Assembly: GCF_012849555.1 (NCBI RefSeq) | Contig: NZ_CP051685.1 | Coordinates: 2,294,001 to 2,358,000 of the forward strand | DNA: 64,000 nucleotides | Source of the DNA: Massilia forsythiae | GTDB lineage: Bacteria > Pseudomonadota > Gammaproteobacteria > Burkholderiales > Burkholderiaceae_D | Direction of reading: 5' to 3' | Shown: one piece after another, positions 1-9,313 of the stretch | Layout: every line of letters starts with the position of its first letter | How positions within the stretch are numbered: position 1 is the stretch's first letter | Notes under the pieces: model-generated | What the model was told of the DNA's origin: nothing | What the model saw: the letters and a program-made list of their open reading frames with translations, nothing else | Databases searched by the model: none | Position numbers and translations under genes: made by a program

Positions 1-169
1 GCAGTTCCAGCGTGTAGGCAAAGGGACGCGACAAGCCTTCGAAGGCGTCGAGCGTGTTCACCAGCAGCATCGCGTTCGGGCCATCGCCGTTGGGAAACGA
101 CAAGCGCAGGATGCGGTTGTGCTGGCGCCCGGTGGCGGCATCCAGGAAGCTTTCGATCACATCGCGCAT
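1..169 (-). CDS. VgrG-like type VI secretion spike protein, N-terminal fragment
   Basis: Only the first 56 codons are present; the gene runs off the left edge. Read on the minus strand it begins MRDVIESFLDAATGRQHNR and continues through LVNTLDAFEGLSRPFAYTLEL. The pattern of 'RLSFP...', 'LLVNTLDAFEGLSRPF' and 'YTLEL' is typical of the start of the gp27-like domain of VgrG (Vgr/Rhs family), the tip protein of the type VI secretion tube. The ATG has a well placed AGGAG at about 174-178. The family call rests on a short stretch, so the C-terminal part, including any effector extension, cannot be judged. No other type VI gene is visible. Confidence 0.68.
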   Translation of the reverse strand, partial: MRDVIESFLDAATGRQHNRILRLSFPNGDGPNAMLLVNTLDAFEGLSRPFAYTLEL

Positions 170-413
170 ACGATCTCCTGACAAAGTGACTGCTGGGCAC
201 GCTCAAATTATACCCATTTGTAAATATGATATTGATCTTAAAGTAGTGCTAACGGGTTGATGCACGATGCGCACCGATCGTGATACTTGTAAGAAATTGC
301 CACGCGTGTAAGCGTTTGTAATGACGGTCAACAGCCCGGTCCAGGTCGCCGTTATGGAAGGGAGTGACACGCTATCGTGCACCGAACCCAAAATTACCCG
401 AGGATGCTCCATC

Positions 414-737
414 ATGAAAAACGCTACCGCTGCCCTGATCGCCACCCTGTTCGCCGGCGCCGCATTCGCACAGACGCCCGCCGCCACGACCACGACCACG
501 ACGACCAGCACCGCCACGACCGCCACCGCGCCGGCCGCGGTGAAGGCGGATGCCAAGGCAGCCGCGACCGAAGCCAAGGCCGAGGCGCATGCCGCCAAGG
601 AAACCGCCAAGGCGGACGCGAAAGCGGCGCAGGCTGGCGCCAAGCATGTTGCCGCCAAGACCGCGCACAAGGCCAAGGCCGTGACCGTCAAGACCAAGGA
701 AACCACGGTCGCCGCCGTCACCCCGGATGCCAAGTAA
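414..737 (+). CDS. Small secreted Ala/Lys/Thr-rich protein
   Basis: 107 aa. Residues 1-20 form a clear Sec signal peptide ending AFA-QT. The mature part is low complexity: a Thr-rich stretch of about 15 residues, then Ala/Lys/Glu-rich helical sequence with repeated KADAKAAA-type units. A GAGGA about 10 bases before the ATG supports this start rather than the upstream ATG at 321. The next gene (849-1160) shares the SLFAGAAFAQT signal region and the Ala/Lys/Asp composition, so the two look like paralogues. I do not recognise a family with known function. The periplasm is the likely location; the basic, histone-like composition could suit binding to an anionic polymer, but that is speculation. 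Confidence 0.7.
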   Translation: MKNATAALIATLFAGAAFAQTPAATTTTTTTSTATTATAPAAVKADAKAAATEAKAEAHAAKETAKADAKAAQAGAKHVAAKTAHKAKAVTVKTKETTVAAVTPDAK

Positions 738-848
738 TAAAAGCAAGAGAAACCGGTCAACAGGAAGGCGGGCCAGCGCGTTGAGCAGGAACCCTTAGCC
801 CGGCACACGCGCCGCCTTCACACCCACGAGCCACCAGGAGACATCATC

Positions 849-1160
849 ATGAAACGCACCCTCGCCATTCTGGCCGCCAGCCTGTTCGCCGGCGCCGCCT
901 TTGCCCAGACCGCTGCCCCGGCCCCGGGCGCACCCGCCCCGCTCACCACGCCGCCAGTGGCCACCGCGCCCGATTCGAGCGTGTCGCCGGCAGTGGCCAA
1001 GGCCCAGGCCAAGCATGAAAAGAGCGACGCCAAGGCCGGCAAATCCACCAAGAGCAAGAGCAAGCAAGGCACCAAGACCGACGCCGGCAAGGGCGCCAAG
1101 GACAGCAAGGATGGCAAGGAAGCCACCGATACCGCTACCACGCCGGTTGCCAGCAAGTAA
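849..1160 (+). CDS. Small secreted Lys/Ala-rich protein (paralogue of upstream gene)
   Basis: 103 aa. It starts MKRTLAILAASLFAGAAFAQ, a Sec signal peptide with predicted cleavage after AFA. A Pro/Ala/Thr-rich linker (about 22-45) is followed by a strongly basic Lys/Ser/Asp/Gly-rich tail (about 55-95) with KSTKSKSKQ- and KGAKDSKDGK-like stretches. AGGAGA precedes the ATG. It lies 111 bp after its paralogue on the same strand, so the two may share a transcript, and a strong intrinsic terminator follows at 1210-1261. Function unknown. Confidence 0.72.
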   Translation: MKRTLAILAASLFAGAAFAQTAAPAPGAPAPLTTPPVATAPDSSVSPAVAKAQAKHEKSDAKAGKSTKSKSKQGTKTDAGKGAKDSKDGKEATDTATTPVASK

Positions 1161-1209
1161 AACCAGCCGCTGAATGCCGGTAATAACGCCGGCCAAGCAG
1201 TGCGCTTGC

Positions 1210-1261
1210 GGCGCGATGCGCGATCTGCTGCGGCAGGGTGCGCATCGCGCCTCCCTTTTTT
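1210..1261 (+). terminator. Rho-independent terminator after the secreted-protein pair
   Basis: GGCGCGATGCG (1210-1220) pairs with CGCATCGCGCC (1241-1251), and a run of six T follows at 1256-1261. It should end transcription of the two small secreted-protein genes and insulate the MarR-GNAT gene. Confidence 0.75.
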
Positions 1262-1305
1262 GTTTCTACAGATCCGTATAGGTTGATCGAAGTCCCATAG
1301 CATGA

Positions 1306-1323
1306 TATATAGTGTGTTATATA
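1306..1323. promoter_or_regulatory. Palindromic operator candidate for the MarR-GNAT regulator
   Basis: TATATAGTGTGTTATATA: two TATATA arms around a 6-bp centre, 21 bp upstream of the MarR-GNAT start in an AT-rich island unlike the surrounding DNA. MarR-family regulators usually autoregulate through such inverted repeats overlapping the -10 region. The link to this particular protein is inferred from position. Confidence 0.45.
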
Positions 1324-1344
1324 CCTTGTTATGGAGTTAAACAA

Positions 1345-2298
1345 ATGACGGACGTGTTACGCCAGCATGGCGCGATTTTCCTGGGCAGCCGCTTGAAACG
1401 GCTGGGCGAACGCTTGCAGGCGGGCGCCACCAAGGTCATCAACGAAGCCGGACTGCCTGTGCAGCCGCCGCAGATTCCCTTACTGGCGGCGCTGGAAGAA
1501 GGCGCGCTGACCATCGGCCAGCTGTCGCAGGCCGTGGGCATCAGCCAGCCCGGCATCACGCGCGCCATCGGCCAGCTGCTCGAACTGGGCCTGGTGCAGG
1601 CGCAGCAGGGCGACGACCAGCGCCAGCGGGCGGTGTCGCTGAGCGAGGCCGGCAAGTCGGTCCTGGCGCGCGCCAAGTCGTATGTCCTGCCGCGCGTCGG
1701 CGGCGCGGTCGAGACCCTGCTGGGCGATGGTGCCGAGGCGTTCTTCGCGCAGCTGGCCGACCTGGAGGCGGCGCTGGAAGCCACGCCGCTCGAGGTGCTG
1801 GCCGGCCGGCTCGACCGGGACGTGCTGACGATCCGCGAATACAGCAACGAGCTGGCGGATGCCTTCCACGACATCAATGCCGAGTGGATCGGCGACATGT
1901 TCACGCTCGAAGAAACCGACAAGGAAGTGCTGCGCCATCCGCGCAAGAACATCATCGATGCCGGCGGCGACATCCTGTTCGTTGAAGCCCGCGGGCTGGG
2001 CATCGTCGGCACCTGCGCGCTGCAGAAGACCGGAGAACACAGCTTCGAGCTGACCAAGATGGGCGTGCGGCGCGAGGCGCGCGGACTCAAGGCCGGCGAA
2101 TTTCTGCTGGCCGCGGTGATCGAGCGCGCCGCGAAGCTGGCGGCCGATCCGCTCTACCTGCTCAGCAACGCCAAGTGCGCGGCCGCCATCCACCTGTACG
2201 AAAAGCTGGGGTTCCAGCACGACGCCGAGATCATGGCGCAGTACGGCGCCCGCTATGCACGCTGCAACGTGGCGATGCGCTACCGGCCAACCAATTAA
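1345..2298 (+). CDS. MarR-family regulator fused to a GNAT N-acetyltransferase
   Basis: 317 aa. Residues about 10-140 are a winged-helix MarR domain (TIGQLSQAVGISQPGITRAIGQLLELGLV at about 56-84 is the helix-turn-helix, DDQRQRAVSLSEAGK the wing). Residues about 160-317 are a GNAT acetyltransferase: KMGVRREARGLKAGEFLL (238-255) is the acetyl-CoA-binding motif A, and SNAKCAAAIHLYEKLGF (274-290) is motif B. Such fusions are a known architecture, but the acetylated substrate is generally unknown. The start at 1345 is chosen because MTDVLRQ begins the conserved domain and GGAG sits just upstream; the ATG at 1312 has no SD. It converges on recG, and the two stop codons overlap by 4 bp. Confidence 0.85.
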   Translation: MTDVLRQHGAIFLGSRLKRLGERLQAGATKVINEAGLPVQPPQIPLLAALEEGALTIGQLSQAVGISQPGITRAIGQLLELGLVQAQQGDDQRQRAVSLSEAGKSVLARAKSYVLPRVGGAVETLLGDGAEAFFAQLADLEAALEATPLEVLAGRLDRDVLTIREYSNELADAFHDINAEWIGDMFTLEETDKEVLRHPRKNIIDAGGDILFVEARGLGIVGTCALQKTGEHSFELTKMGVRREARGLKAGEFLLAAVIERAAKLAADPLYLLSNAKCAAAIHLYEKLGFQHDAEIMAQYGARYARCNVAMRYRPTN

Positions 2299-4385
2299 AC
2301 CTTGAGGAATTCCTCGCGCCCGCCCAGCCAGCGCGCCAGGTGGGCTTCGACGATCGCCTCCGCCTCCGGCCGGTCGGAACCGAGCAGCCAGGCCGCCACG
2401 TCGCGCGCCTGGTCGACGATCCATCCGTCGGTCTCCAGGTTGGCGAAGCGCAGCATGGCTTCGCCGGACTGGCGCGCGCCCAGGAATTCGCCGGGGCCGC
2501 GGATTTCCAGGTCGCGCCGGGCGATCTCGAAACCGTCGGTGGTCTCGCGCATCGTCATCAGGCGCTGCTTGGCCACCGGCCCGAGCGGGCTCTGGTACAG
2601 CAGCAGGCACACGCTGGCCGCCGAGCCGCGCCCGACCCGTCCGCGCAGCTGGTGCAGCTGCGACAAGCCGAAACGCTCGGCGTGCTCGATCACCATCAGC
2701 GAGGCGTTGGGCACGTCGACGCCGACCTCGATCACCGTGGTCGCCACCAGCACGTGCACCTCGCCGGCCGTAAAGGCATCCATGATCACCTGTTTTTCGG
2801 CGGGCTTCATGCGCCCGTGCACCAGGCCGACCACCAGGTCGGGCAGGGAAGCGGCCAGGGTCTCGTAGGTGTCGGTGGCGGTCTGCAGCTGCAGCGCTTC
2901 CGATTCCTCGATCAGCGGGCAGACCCAGTACACCTGCCTGCCTTCCTGCGCCGCCGCGTGCACGCGCTCGATGACTTCGTCGCGCCGGTTCTGGTCGATG
3001 GCGCGCGTGACGATCGGCGTGCGGCCCGGCGGCAGCTCGTCGATGACCGACACTTCCAGGTCGGCGTAATAGGTCATCGCCAGCGTGCGCGGGATCGGCG
3101 TGGCCGACATCATGAGCTGGTGCGGCACCAGGCCGTCGCTGCCCTTGTTGCGCAGCGTGAGGCGCTGGCCGACGCCGAAGCGGTGCTGCTCGTCGACCAG
3201 CACCAGGCCGAGTTTGGCGAACTGCACCGTGTTCTGGATCAGCGCGTGGGTGCCGATCACCAGGTTCGCCGCACCCGATTCCACCAGTTCGCTGGCCGCC
3301 ACCTTGTCCTTCTTTTTCAGGCTGCCGGTCAGCCAGGCGACCTTCACGCCCAGCGGTTCCATCCAGGCGGCGATCTTCCGGAAATGCTGCTCGGCCAGGA
3401 TCTCGGTGGGCGCCATCAGCGCAGCCTGGTAGCCGCTGTCGATCGCCTGCGCCGCGGCCAGCGCCGCCACCACGGTCTTGCCGCTGCCGACGTCGCCCTG
3501 CAGCAGGCGCTGCATCGGGTAGCCTTCGCCCAGGTCGGCGCGGATCTCGTCCACCACGCGCGCCTGGGCGCGGGTCAGCTTGAACGGCAGCGCCGCCAGG
3601 AAGTCGCGCGACAGGCTGCCCACCGCCGCCAGCACCGGCGCGCCTTTTTCGCGGCGCGCCTGCTGCGCGCTCTTCAGCGATAGCTGCTGCGCCAGCAGTT
3701 CGTCGAACTTTACCCGGGTCCAGGCCGGGTGGCTGCGCTCGACCAGCGCGTGGGTGTCGACGTCGGGCGGCGGGTAGTGCAGCAGGCGCACCGCCGGCTG
3801 GAACTCGGCCAGGTTCAAGCGCGTGCGCACCGCCTGCGGCACCGTGTCCTGCCAGTCGACGCGCTTCATGGCGTCCGCGATCACGCGCCGTAGCACGGTC
3901 TGCGACAAGCCTTCGCCGGACGGGTACACCGGCGTCAGGGAGGTCGGCAGCGGCGCGCCCTCGTTGATCACCTTGTAGTTCGGATGGACCATCTCGGCGC
4001 CGAGGAAACCGTGGCGCACCTCGGCGCGCGCGCGCACGCGCGTGCCTTCGGCCAGCTGCTTGACCTGGCTGCCGTAGAAATTCATGAAGCGCAGCTGGAT
4101 GTCCGAGGTCTCGTCGGCGATCGACACCAGCAACTGGCGCCGCGGCTTGTAGCTGATTTCGTTCTTGACGACGACGCCTTCGACCTGGGACACGTGGCCG
4201 CCGCGCAGGCAGGCTTCGCGGATCGTGACGACCTCGGTCTCGTCCTCGTAGCGCATCGGCAGGTGCAGCACGCGGTCCATGTCGGTGCGCAGGCCGAGCT
4301 TGGCGAGTTTGCCGTCGATGTTCTTGGCGGCGGACGAGGGAGGCGGCGGGCTTGGCGTCGAGGTGGATGTCTTGGTGGCGGGCAT
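2295..4385 (-). CDS. recG: ATP-dependent DNA helicase RecG
   Basis: 696 aa, normal length. RecG remodels stalled replication forks and branch-migrates Holliday junctions. The N-terminal wedge/OB region spans about residues 20-270. The helicase core follows with Walker A GDVGSGKT (297-304), DEQH (399-402) followed by RFG, motif III MSATPIPRT, and the second RecA-like domain with HGRMKPAEK, TTVIEVGVDVPNA and QLRGRVGRG. It is divergent from queA across about 200 bp and converges on the MarR-GNAT gene, so it is probably monocistronic. Confidence 0.97.
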   Translation of the reverse strand: MPATKTSTSTPSPPPPSSAAKNIDGKLAKLGLRTDMDRVLHLPMRYEDETEVVTIREACLRGGHVSQVEGVVVKNEISYKPRRQLLVSIADETSDIQLRFMNFYGSQVKQLAEGTRVRARAEVRHGFLGAEMVHPNYKVINEGAPLPTSLTPVYPSGEGLSQTVLRRVIADAMKRVDWQDTVPQAVRTRLNLAEFQPAVRLLHYPPPDVDTHALVERSHPAWTRVKFDELLAQQLSLKSAQQARREKGAPVLAAVGSLSRDFLAALPFKLTRAQARVVDEIRADLGEGYPMQRLLQGDVGSGKTVVAALAAAQAIDSGYQAALMAPTEILAEQHFRKIAAWMEPLGVKVAWLTGSLKKKDKVAASELVESGAANLVIGTHALIQNTVQFAKLGLVLVDEQHRFGVGQRLTLRNKGSDGLVPHQLMMSATPIPRTLAMTYYADLEVSVIDELPPGRTPIVTRAIDQNRRDEVIERVHAAAQEGRQVYWVCPLIEESEALQLQTATDTYETLAASLPDLVVGLVHGRMKPAEKQVIMDAFTAGEVHVLVATTVIEVGVDVPNASLMVIEHAERFGLSQLHQLRGRVGRGSAASVCLLLYQSPLGPVAKQRLMTMRETTDGFEIARRDLEIRGPGEFLGARQSGEAMLRFANLETDGWIVDQARDVAAWLLGSDRPEAEAIVEAHLARWLGGREEFLKV

Positions 4386-4424
4386 GGGGCGTCGTCTGGG
4401 CGTGTGCCGGTCCGGAATGATCGG

Positions 4425-4454
4425 TTAAAAGCTCGGTTGAAAAGCGGGTAAAAT
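4425..4454 (+). promoter_or_regulatory. Candidate sigma-70 promoter for queA-tgt
   Basis: TTAAAA (4425-4430) and TAAAAT (4449-4454) are separated by 18 bp in the divergent recG/queA region. Between this promoter and the start codon lies a 10-bp stem, ACTGCACGGC (4516-4525) with GCCGTGCAGT (4535-4544), which would be in the 5' leader. Confidence 0.4.
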
Positions 4455-4593
4455 AGAAGGTTCGCCGCACACGCTTGAGCCCATATTGTAAGGGGAAGCG
4501 CGCACCGCCGTCGCGACTGCACGGCAGCGCCGCCGCCGTGCAGTTACGACAGTGATTCGCGCTTTCCCGCCTGCCAGGGCCGTTTTTCCCGAC

Positions 4594-5661
4594 ATGAGCA
4601 AAATCTACTCCCTTTCCGACTTCGATTTCGACCTGCCGCCCGAGCGCATCGCCCAGGTGCCGCTGGCAAACCGCAGCGCCTCGCGCCTGCTGCAACTGGA
4701 CGGCGAGCGCATCGCCGACCGCCATTTTTCCGACATCGTCGACTTGCTGCAGCCGGGCGACCTGCTGGTGATGAACAATACGCGCGTGCTGAAGGCGCGC
4801 TTCTTCGGCCAAAAGGACAGCGGCGGCCAGGTCGAGGTGCTGGTCGAGCGCGTGCTCGACCCGCGCACGGTGCTGGCCCAGGTGCGCGCTTCCAAGTCGC
4901 CCAAGCCCGGCACGCGCATCCGCCTGGCGGACGCGTTCGAGGTCGGCGTCGGCGCGCGTGCCGGCGAATTCTTCACGCTGCATTTCCCGAACGAGGGCGG
5001 CGACGTGTTCGAGCTGATCGAGGCGCACGGCCGTCTGCCGCTGCCGCCCTACATCGAGCACGACGCCGACGACTTCGACGAGCAGCGCTACCAGACCGTG
5101 TACTCGAAAGAGCCGGGCGCGGTGGCGGCGCCCACCGCCGGCCTGCACTTCGACCAGCCGCTGCTGGACCGGCTGGTGGCGCAAGGCGTGCACATCGCCT
5201 ACGTCACCCTGCACGTGGGCGCCGGCACCTTCCAGCCGGTGCGGATGGAAAACCTGGCCGAGCACCAGATGCACAGCGAGTGGTACACGATCCCGCAATC
5301 GACCGTGGAGGCGGTGCAGGCGGCGCGCGCGGCCGGGCGCGACGTGGTGGCGGTCGGCACCACCTCGCTGCGCGCGCTGGAATCGGCTTCGCAATCGGGC
5401 AGCCTGGCGGCCGGCAGCGGCGACACCAGGCTGTTCATCACGCCCGGCTACGCGTTCAAGACGGTGACGCGCCTGATCACCAATTTCCACCTGCCGAAGT
5501 CGACGCTGATGATGCTGGTGTCGGCGTTTGCCGGCTATGAGGCGATCCGCGCCGCCTACGCGCATGCGATCGCCAGCGAATACCGCTTCTTCAGCTATGG
5601 CGATGCCATGCTCTTGACGACCCCATCACGCGCCGACGGCGCCAACGCAACTCCCAACTAG
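4594..5661 (+). CDS. queA: S-adenosylmethionine:tRNA ribosyltransferase-isomerase QueA
   Basis: 355 aa. QueA transfers and isomerises the ribosyl group of SAM onto preQ1-modified tRNA to give epoxyqueuosine. Family features are visible: [17 protein letters not shown] at the N-terminus, [48 protein letters not shown], and [22 protein letters not shown] near the C-terminus. The start at 4594 (MSKIYSL) matches the family; the ATG at 4552 would add a Pro/Ala-rich extension. tgt follows after 3 bp, forming a queuosine operon. Confidence 0.97.
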   Translation: MSKIYSLSDFDFDLPPERIAQVPLANRSASRLLQLDGERIADRHFSDIVDLLQPGDLLVMNNTRVLKARFFGQKDSGGQVEVLVERVLDPRTVLAQVRASKSPKPGTRIRLADAFEVGVGARAGEFFTLHFPNEGGDVFELIEAHGRLPLPPYIEHDADDFDEQRYQTVYSKEPGAVAAPTAGLHFDQPLLDRLVAQGVHIAYVTLHVGAGTFQPVRMENLAEHQMHSEWYTIPQSTVEAVQAARAAGRDVVAVGTTSLRALESASQSGSLAAGSGDTRLFITPGYAFKTVTRLITNFHLPKSTLMMLVSAFAGYEAIRAAYAHAIASEYRFFSYGDAMLLTTPSRADGANATPN

Positions 5662-6802
<1,141 letters not shown>

Positions 6803-6804
<2 letters not shown>

Positions 6805-6830
6805 GCGGCGGTGCGGCGGCCGCTTATTTT
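6803..6830 (+). terminator. Weak terminator-like hairpin after tgt
   Basis: AAGCGGC (6803-6809, overlapping the stop codon) pairs with GCCGCTT (6819-6825), followed by ATTTTGTT. The stem is short and the T tract interrupted, so read-through into yajC is likely. Confidence 0.35.
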
Positions 6831-6897
6831 GTTGACATCTTGCAATTTTGTGCGCCGATGCCACATGGCGGGAAACCACCGCTCGACGGGATGCGGG

Positions 6898-6906
6898 TGC
6901 TAGAAT
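6898..6906 (+). promoter_or_regulatory. Extended -10 promoter candidate for yajC-secDF
   Basis: TGCTAGAAT is an extended -10 element (TG-N-TAGAAT), 54 bp before the yajC GTG. No good -35 is visible at the expected distance, which is tolerated by extended -10 promoters. Confidence 0.4.
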
Positions 6907-6960
6907 ACAGCGCTCGTTTTTTCACCAATCGTTTCATACTAATTATTAATTGGAGTCCTT

Positions 6961-7296
6961 GTGTTCATTTCCAACGCTTACGCGCAAACCGCCGCCGGCG
7001 CCGCCGACCCGGGCCTGATGGGTAGCCTGACCACGTTCGCCCCGCTGATCCTGATGTTCGTGGTCATGTATTTCCTGATGATCCGCCCGCAGCAAAAGCG
7101 CCAGAAGGAACTCAAGACGATGATGGATGCACTGGGTAAAGGTGATGAAGTCATCACCGTCGGCGGCGTGCTCGGCCGCGTGACCCGCGTCACCGATGCC
7201 TACGTCACCATCGAAGTGGCGGCCGGCACCGAAATGGTGGTGCAGAAGAACGCCGTCACCGGCCTGCTGCCGAAGGGCACCCTGAAGTCCCTGTAA
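6961..7296 (+). CDS. yajC: Preprotein translocase subunit YajC
   Basis: 111 aa with a GTG start and GGAG eight bases upstream. One membrane helix spans about 22-42 (TFAPLILMFVVMYFLMIRPQQK), followed by the YajC signature RPQQKRQKELKTMMDALGKGDEVIT and a small beta domain. YajC forms an accessory inner-membrane complex with SecD and SecF at the SecYEG channel. secD follows after 106 bp. Confidence 0.96.
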   Translation: MFISNAYAQTAAGAADPGLMGSLTTFAPLILMFVVMYFLMIRPQQKRQKELKTMMDALGKGDEVITVGGVLGRVTRVTDAYVTIEVAAGTEMVVQKNAVTGLLPKGTLKSL

Positions 7297-7402
7297 GCCG
7301 GCCGCTTCCGGCTGTCCGCAGCCGGTGGCGCCGCGTCGCTCACGCCATCGCGCATCGATCGCACACTGAGCGCACCTGCCCATTCTTGAACGCTGGAACA
7401 TC

Positions 7403-9295
7403 ATGAATCGCTATCCCCTCTGGAAATACATACTGATCCTGGTGGCAGTACTGCTCGGCCTGTTGTACACGGCGCCCAACTATTTCGTTGATTCGCCGGC
7501 GCTGCACATCACCACCGACAAGGCCACCGTCCGGGTCAACAGCGACACCGTCACCCAGGTGGCCGACGCCCTCAAGCGCGACGGCGTGCCGGCCGACCAG
7601 GTCACCCTGGAAGGCGCCGGCGACAGCAGCGCGGTGCGCGCCCGCTTCGCCACCACCGACGCCCAGTTCAAGGCCAAGCTGGCGCTCGAGCGCGACCTGA
7701 ACCGCGACCACAGCGACCCCGACTACACGGTCAGCGTCGACCTGGTCAAGAACACCCCGATGTGGATGCAGAAACTGCGCGCGCTGCCGATGAACCTCGG
7801 CCTCGACCTGCGCGGCGGCGTCCACTTCCTGCTGCAGGTGAATGCCAAGGAGGTCCAGGAAACCAGCATCAAGGGCATCCTGGGCGCGGTCCGCACCCAG
7901 CTGCGCGACAAGAACGTGCGCCACGCCGGCATCGACCGCGTCGGCAACCGCGTCGACATCAACTTCCGCGACGCCGATACGCGCACCCAGGCGCGCAACG
8001 TGCTGGCCAGCCAGAACCCGGATCTCGCCTTCGCCGACGCCGCCGACGGCACCGACCTCAAACTGGTCGTCACGCTCAAGCCGGAAGCGCTGCAGCGCGC
8101 GGTGGAAGAGGGCGTCAAGCAGAACATCTCGACCCTGTCCAAGCGCATCAACGCGCTGGGAGTGTCCGAGCCGGTGATCCAGCAGCAGGGCCGCGACCGC
8201 ATCATCGTGCAGTTGCCGGGCGTGCAGGACGTGGCCCGCGCCAAGGACATCATCGGCCGCACCGCGACCCTGGAATTCCGCGTGACCGACGACACCGTCG
8301 TGCCGGGCACGGAACTGAGCGCCGCCATCCCGCTGAACTCGGAACTGTTCACCCAGGGCCGGGACGTGCCGGTGGTGGTGTCGAAGGATGCCGTCGTGAC
8401 CGGCAAGTCGATCATCAGCGCCACCGCCGGCTTCGACCAGAACCAGCGCCCGGCCGTGAACATCGAGCTGAACGCCGAGGGGGGGCGCAAGATGCGCGCC
8501 ATGACGCGCGAGCGCGTCGGCAAGCGCATGGCGACCTTGCTGAAGGAAAAGGGCAAGTACAACGTGCTGCAGGTCGCGACCATCCAGGGCGAATTCGGCG
8601 CCAACTTCCAGACCACCGGCATGCGCAGCCCGCAGGACGCCGCCGAGCTGGCACTGCTGCTGCGTTCCGGCGCCTTGTCCGCGCCGATGGAATTCGTCGA
8701 GGAACGCGTGGTCGGCCCGCAACTGGGCGCCGAAAACATTTCCAAGGGCTTGCACTCGACCCTGTGGGGCTTCGTGGCGATCGCGATTTTCATGATCGTC
8801 TATTACCAGCTGTTCGGCTTCTTCAGCGTCATCGCGCTGGCCTGTAACCTGTTGTTCCTGCTTGCCTTGCTGTCGACGCTGCAGGCCACCCTGACCCTGC
8901 CGGGCATCGCCGCGATCGCGCTGGCGCTGGGCATGGCGATCGATGCCAACGTGCTGATCAACGAGCGCATCCGCGAGGAACTGCGCGCCGGTAACACGCC
9001 GCAGGCAGCGATCTCGGCCGGCTTCAAGCATGCCTGGGCCACCATCCTGGACTCGAACGTGACCACCCTGATCGTCGGCCTGGCGCTGCTGGTGTTCGGT
9101 TCGGGTGCGGTGCGCGGCTTCGCCGTGGTGCACTGCCTGGGCATCCTGACCTCGATGTTCTCGGCGGTGTTCCTGTCGCGCGGCGTGGTCAATCTGTGGT
9201 ACGGCCGCAAGAAGAAACTGGGCAAGATCGCCATCGGCACCGTGTGGACGCCGGGCATGACCGGCGGCGCCACCAAGCGCGCCGTCAAGGAATAA
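7403..9295 (+). CDS. secD: Protein-export membrane protein SecD
   Basis: 630 aa. SecD works with SecF in proton-driven late steps of Sec translocation. The N-terminal helix is at about 7-28 (YILILVAVLLGLLYTAPNYF), followed by the LGLDLRGGVHFLLQV motif and the large periplasmic P1 domain. The C-terminal five-helix RND-type membrane domain (about 440-610) carries GIAAIALALGMAIDANVLINERIREEL. The gap to secF is 18 bp. Confidence 0.97.
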   Translation: MNRYPLWKYILILVAVLLGLLYTAPNYFVDSPALHITTDKATVRVNSDTVTQVADALKRDGVPADQVTLEGAGDSSAVRARFATTDAQFKAKLALERDLNRDHSDPDYTVSVDLVKNTPMWMQKLRALPMNLGLDLRGGVHFLLQVNAKEVQETSIKGILGAVRTQLRDKNVRHAGIDRVGNRVDINFRDADTRTQARNVLASQNPDLAFADAADGTDLKLVVTLKPEALQRAVEEGVKQNISTLSKRINALGVSEPVIQQQGRDRIIVQLPGVQDVARAKDIIGRTATLEFRVTDDTVVPGTELSAAIPLNSELFTQGRDVPVVVSKDAVVTGKSIISATAGFDQNQRPAVNIELNAEGGRKMRAMTRERVGKRMATLLKEKGKYNVLQVATIQGEFGANFQTTGMRSPQDAAELALLLRSGALSAPMEFVEERVVGPQLGAENISKGLHSTLWGFVAIAIFMIVYYQLFGFFSVIALACNLLFLLALLSTLQATLTLPGIAAIALALGMAIDANVLINERIREELRAGNTPQAAISAGFKHAWATILDSNVTTLIVGLALLVFGSGAVRGFAVVHCLGILTSMFSAVFLSRGVVNLWYGRKKKLGKIAIGTVWTPGMTGGATKRAVKE

Positions 9296-9313
9296 GGGAA
9301 CCGGGGAACTGAC

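Noticed and set aside
1480..5565. 1361-codon minus-strand open frame across the MarR-GNAT, recG and queA genes
   Set aside because: It is antisense to, or in the wrong frame of, strongly conserved genes and reads as Arg/Ala/His-rich nonsense; GC-rich codon use leaves the opposite frame open.
6832..6837. TTGACA as a -35 element for yajC
   Set aside because: A perfect hexamer, but no acceptable -10 lies 16-18 bp downstream; the extended -10 at 6898 is a better candidate.
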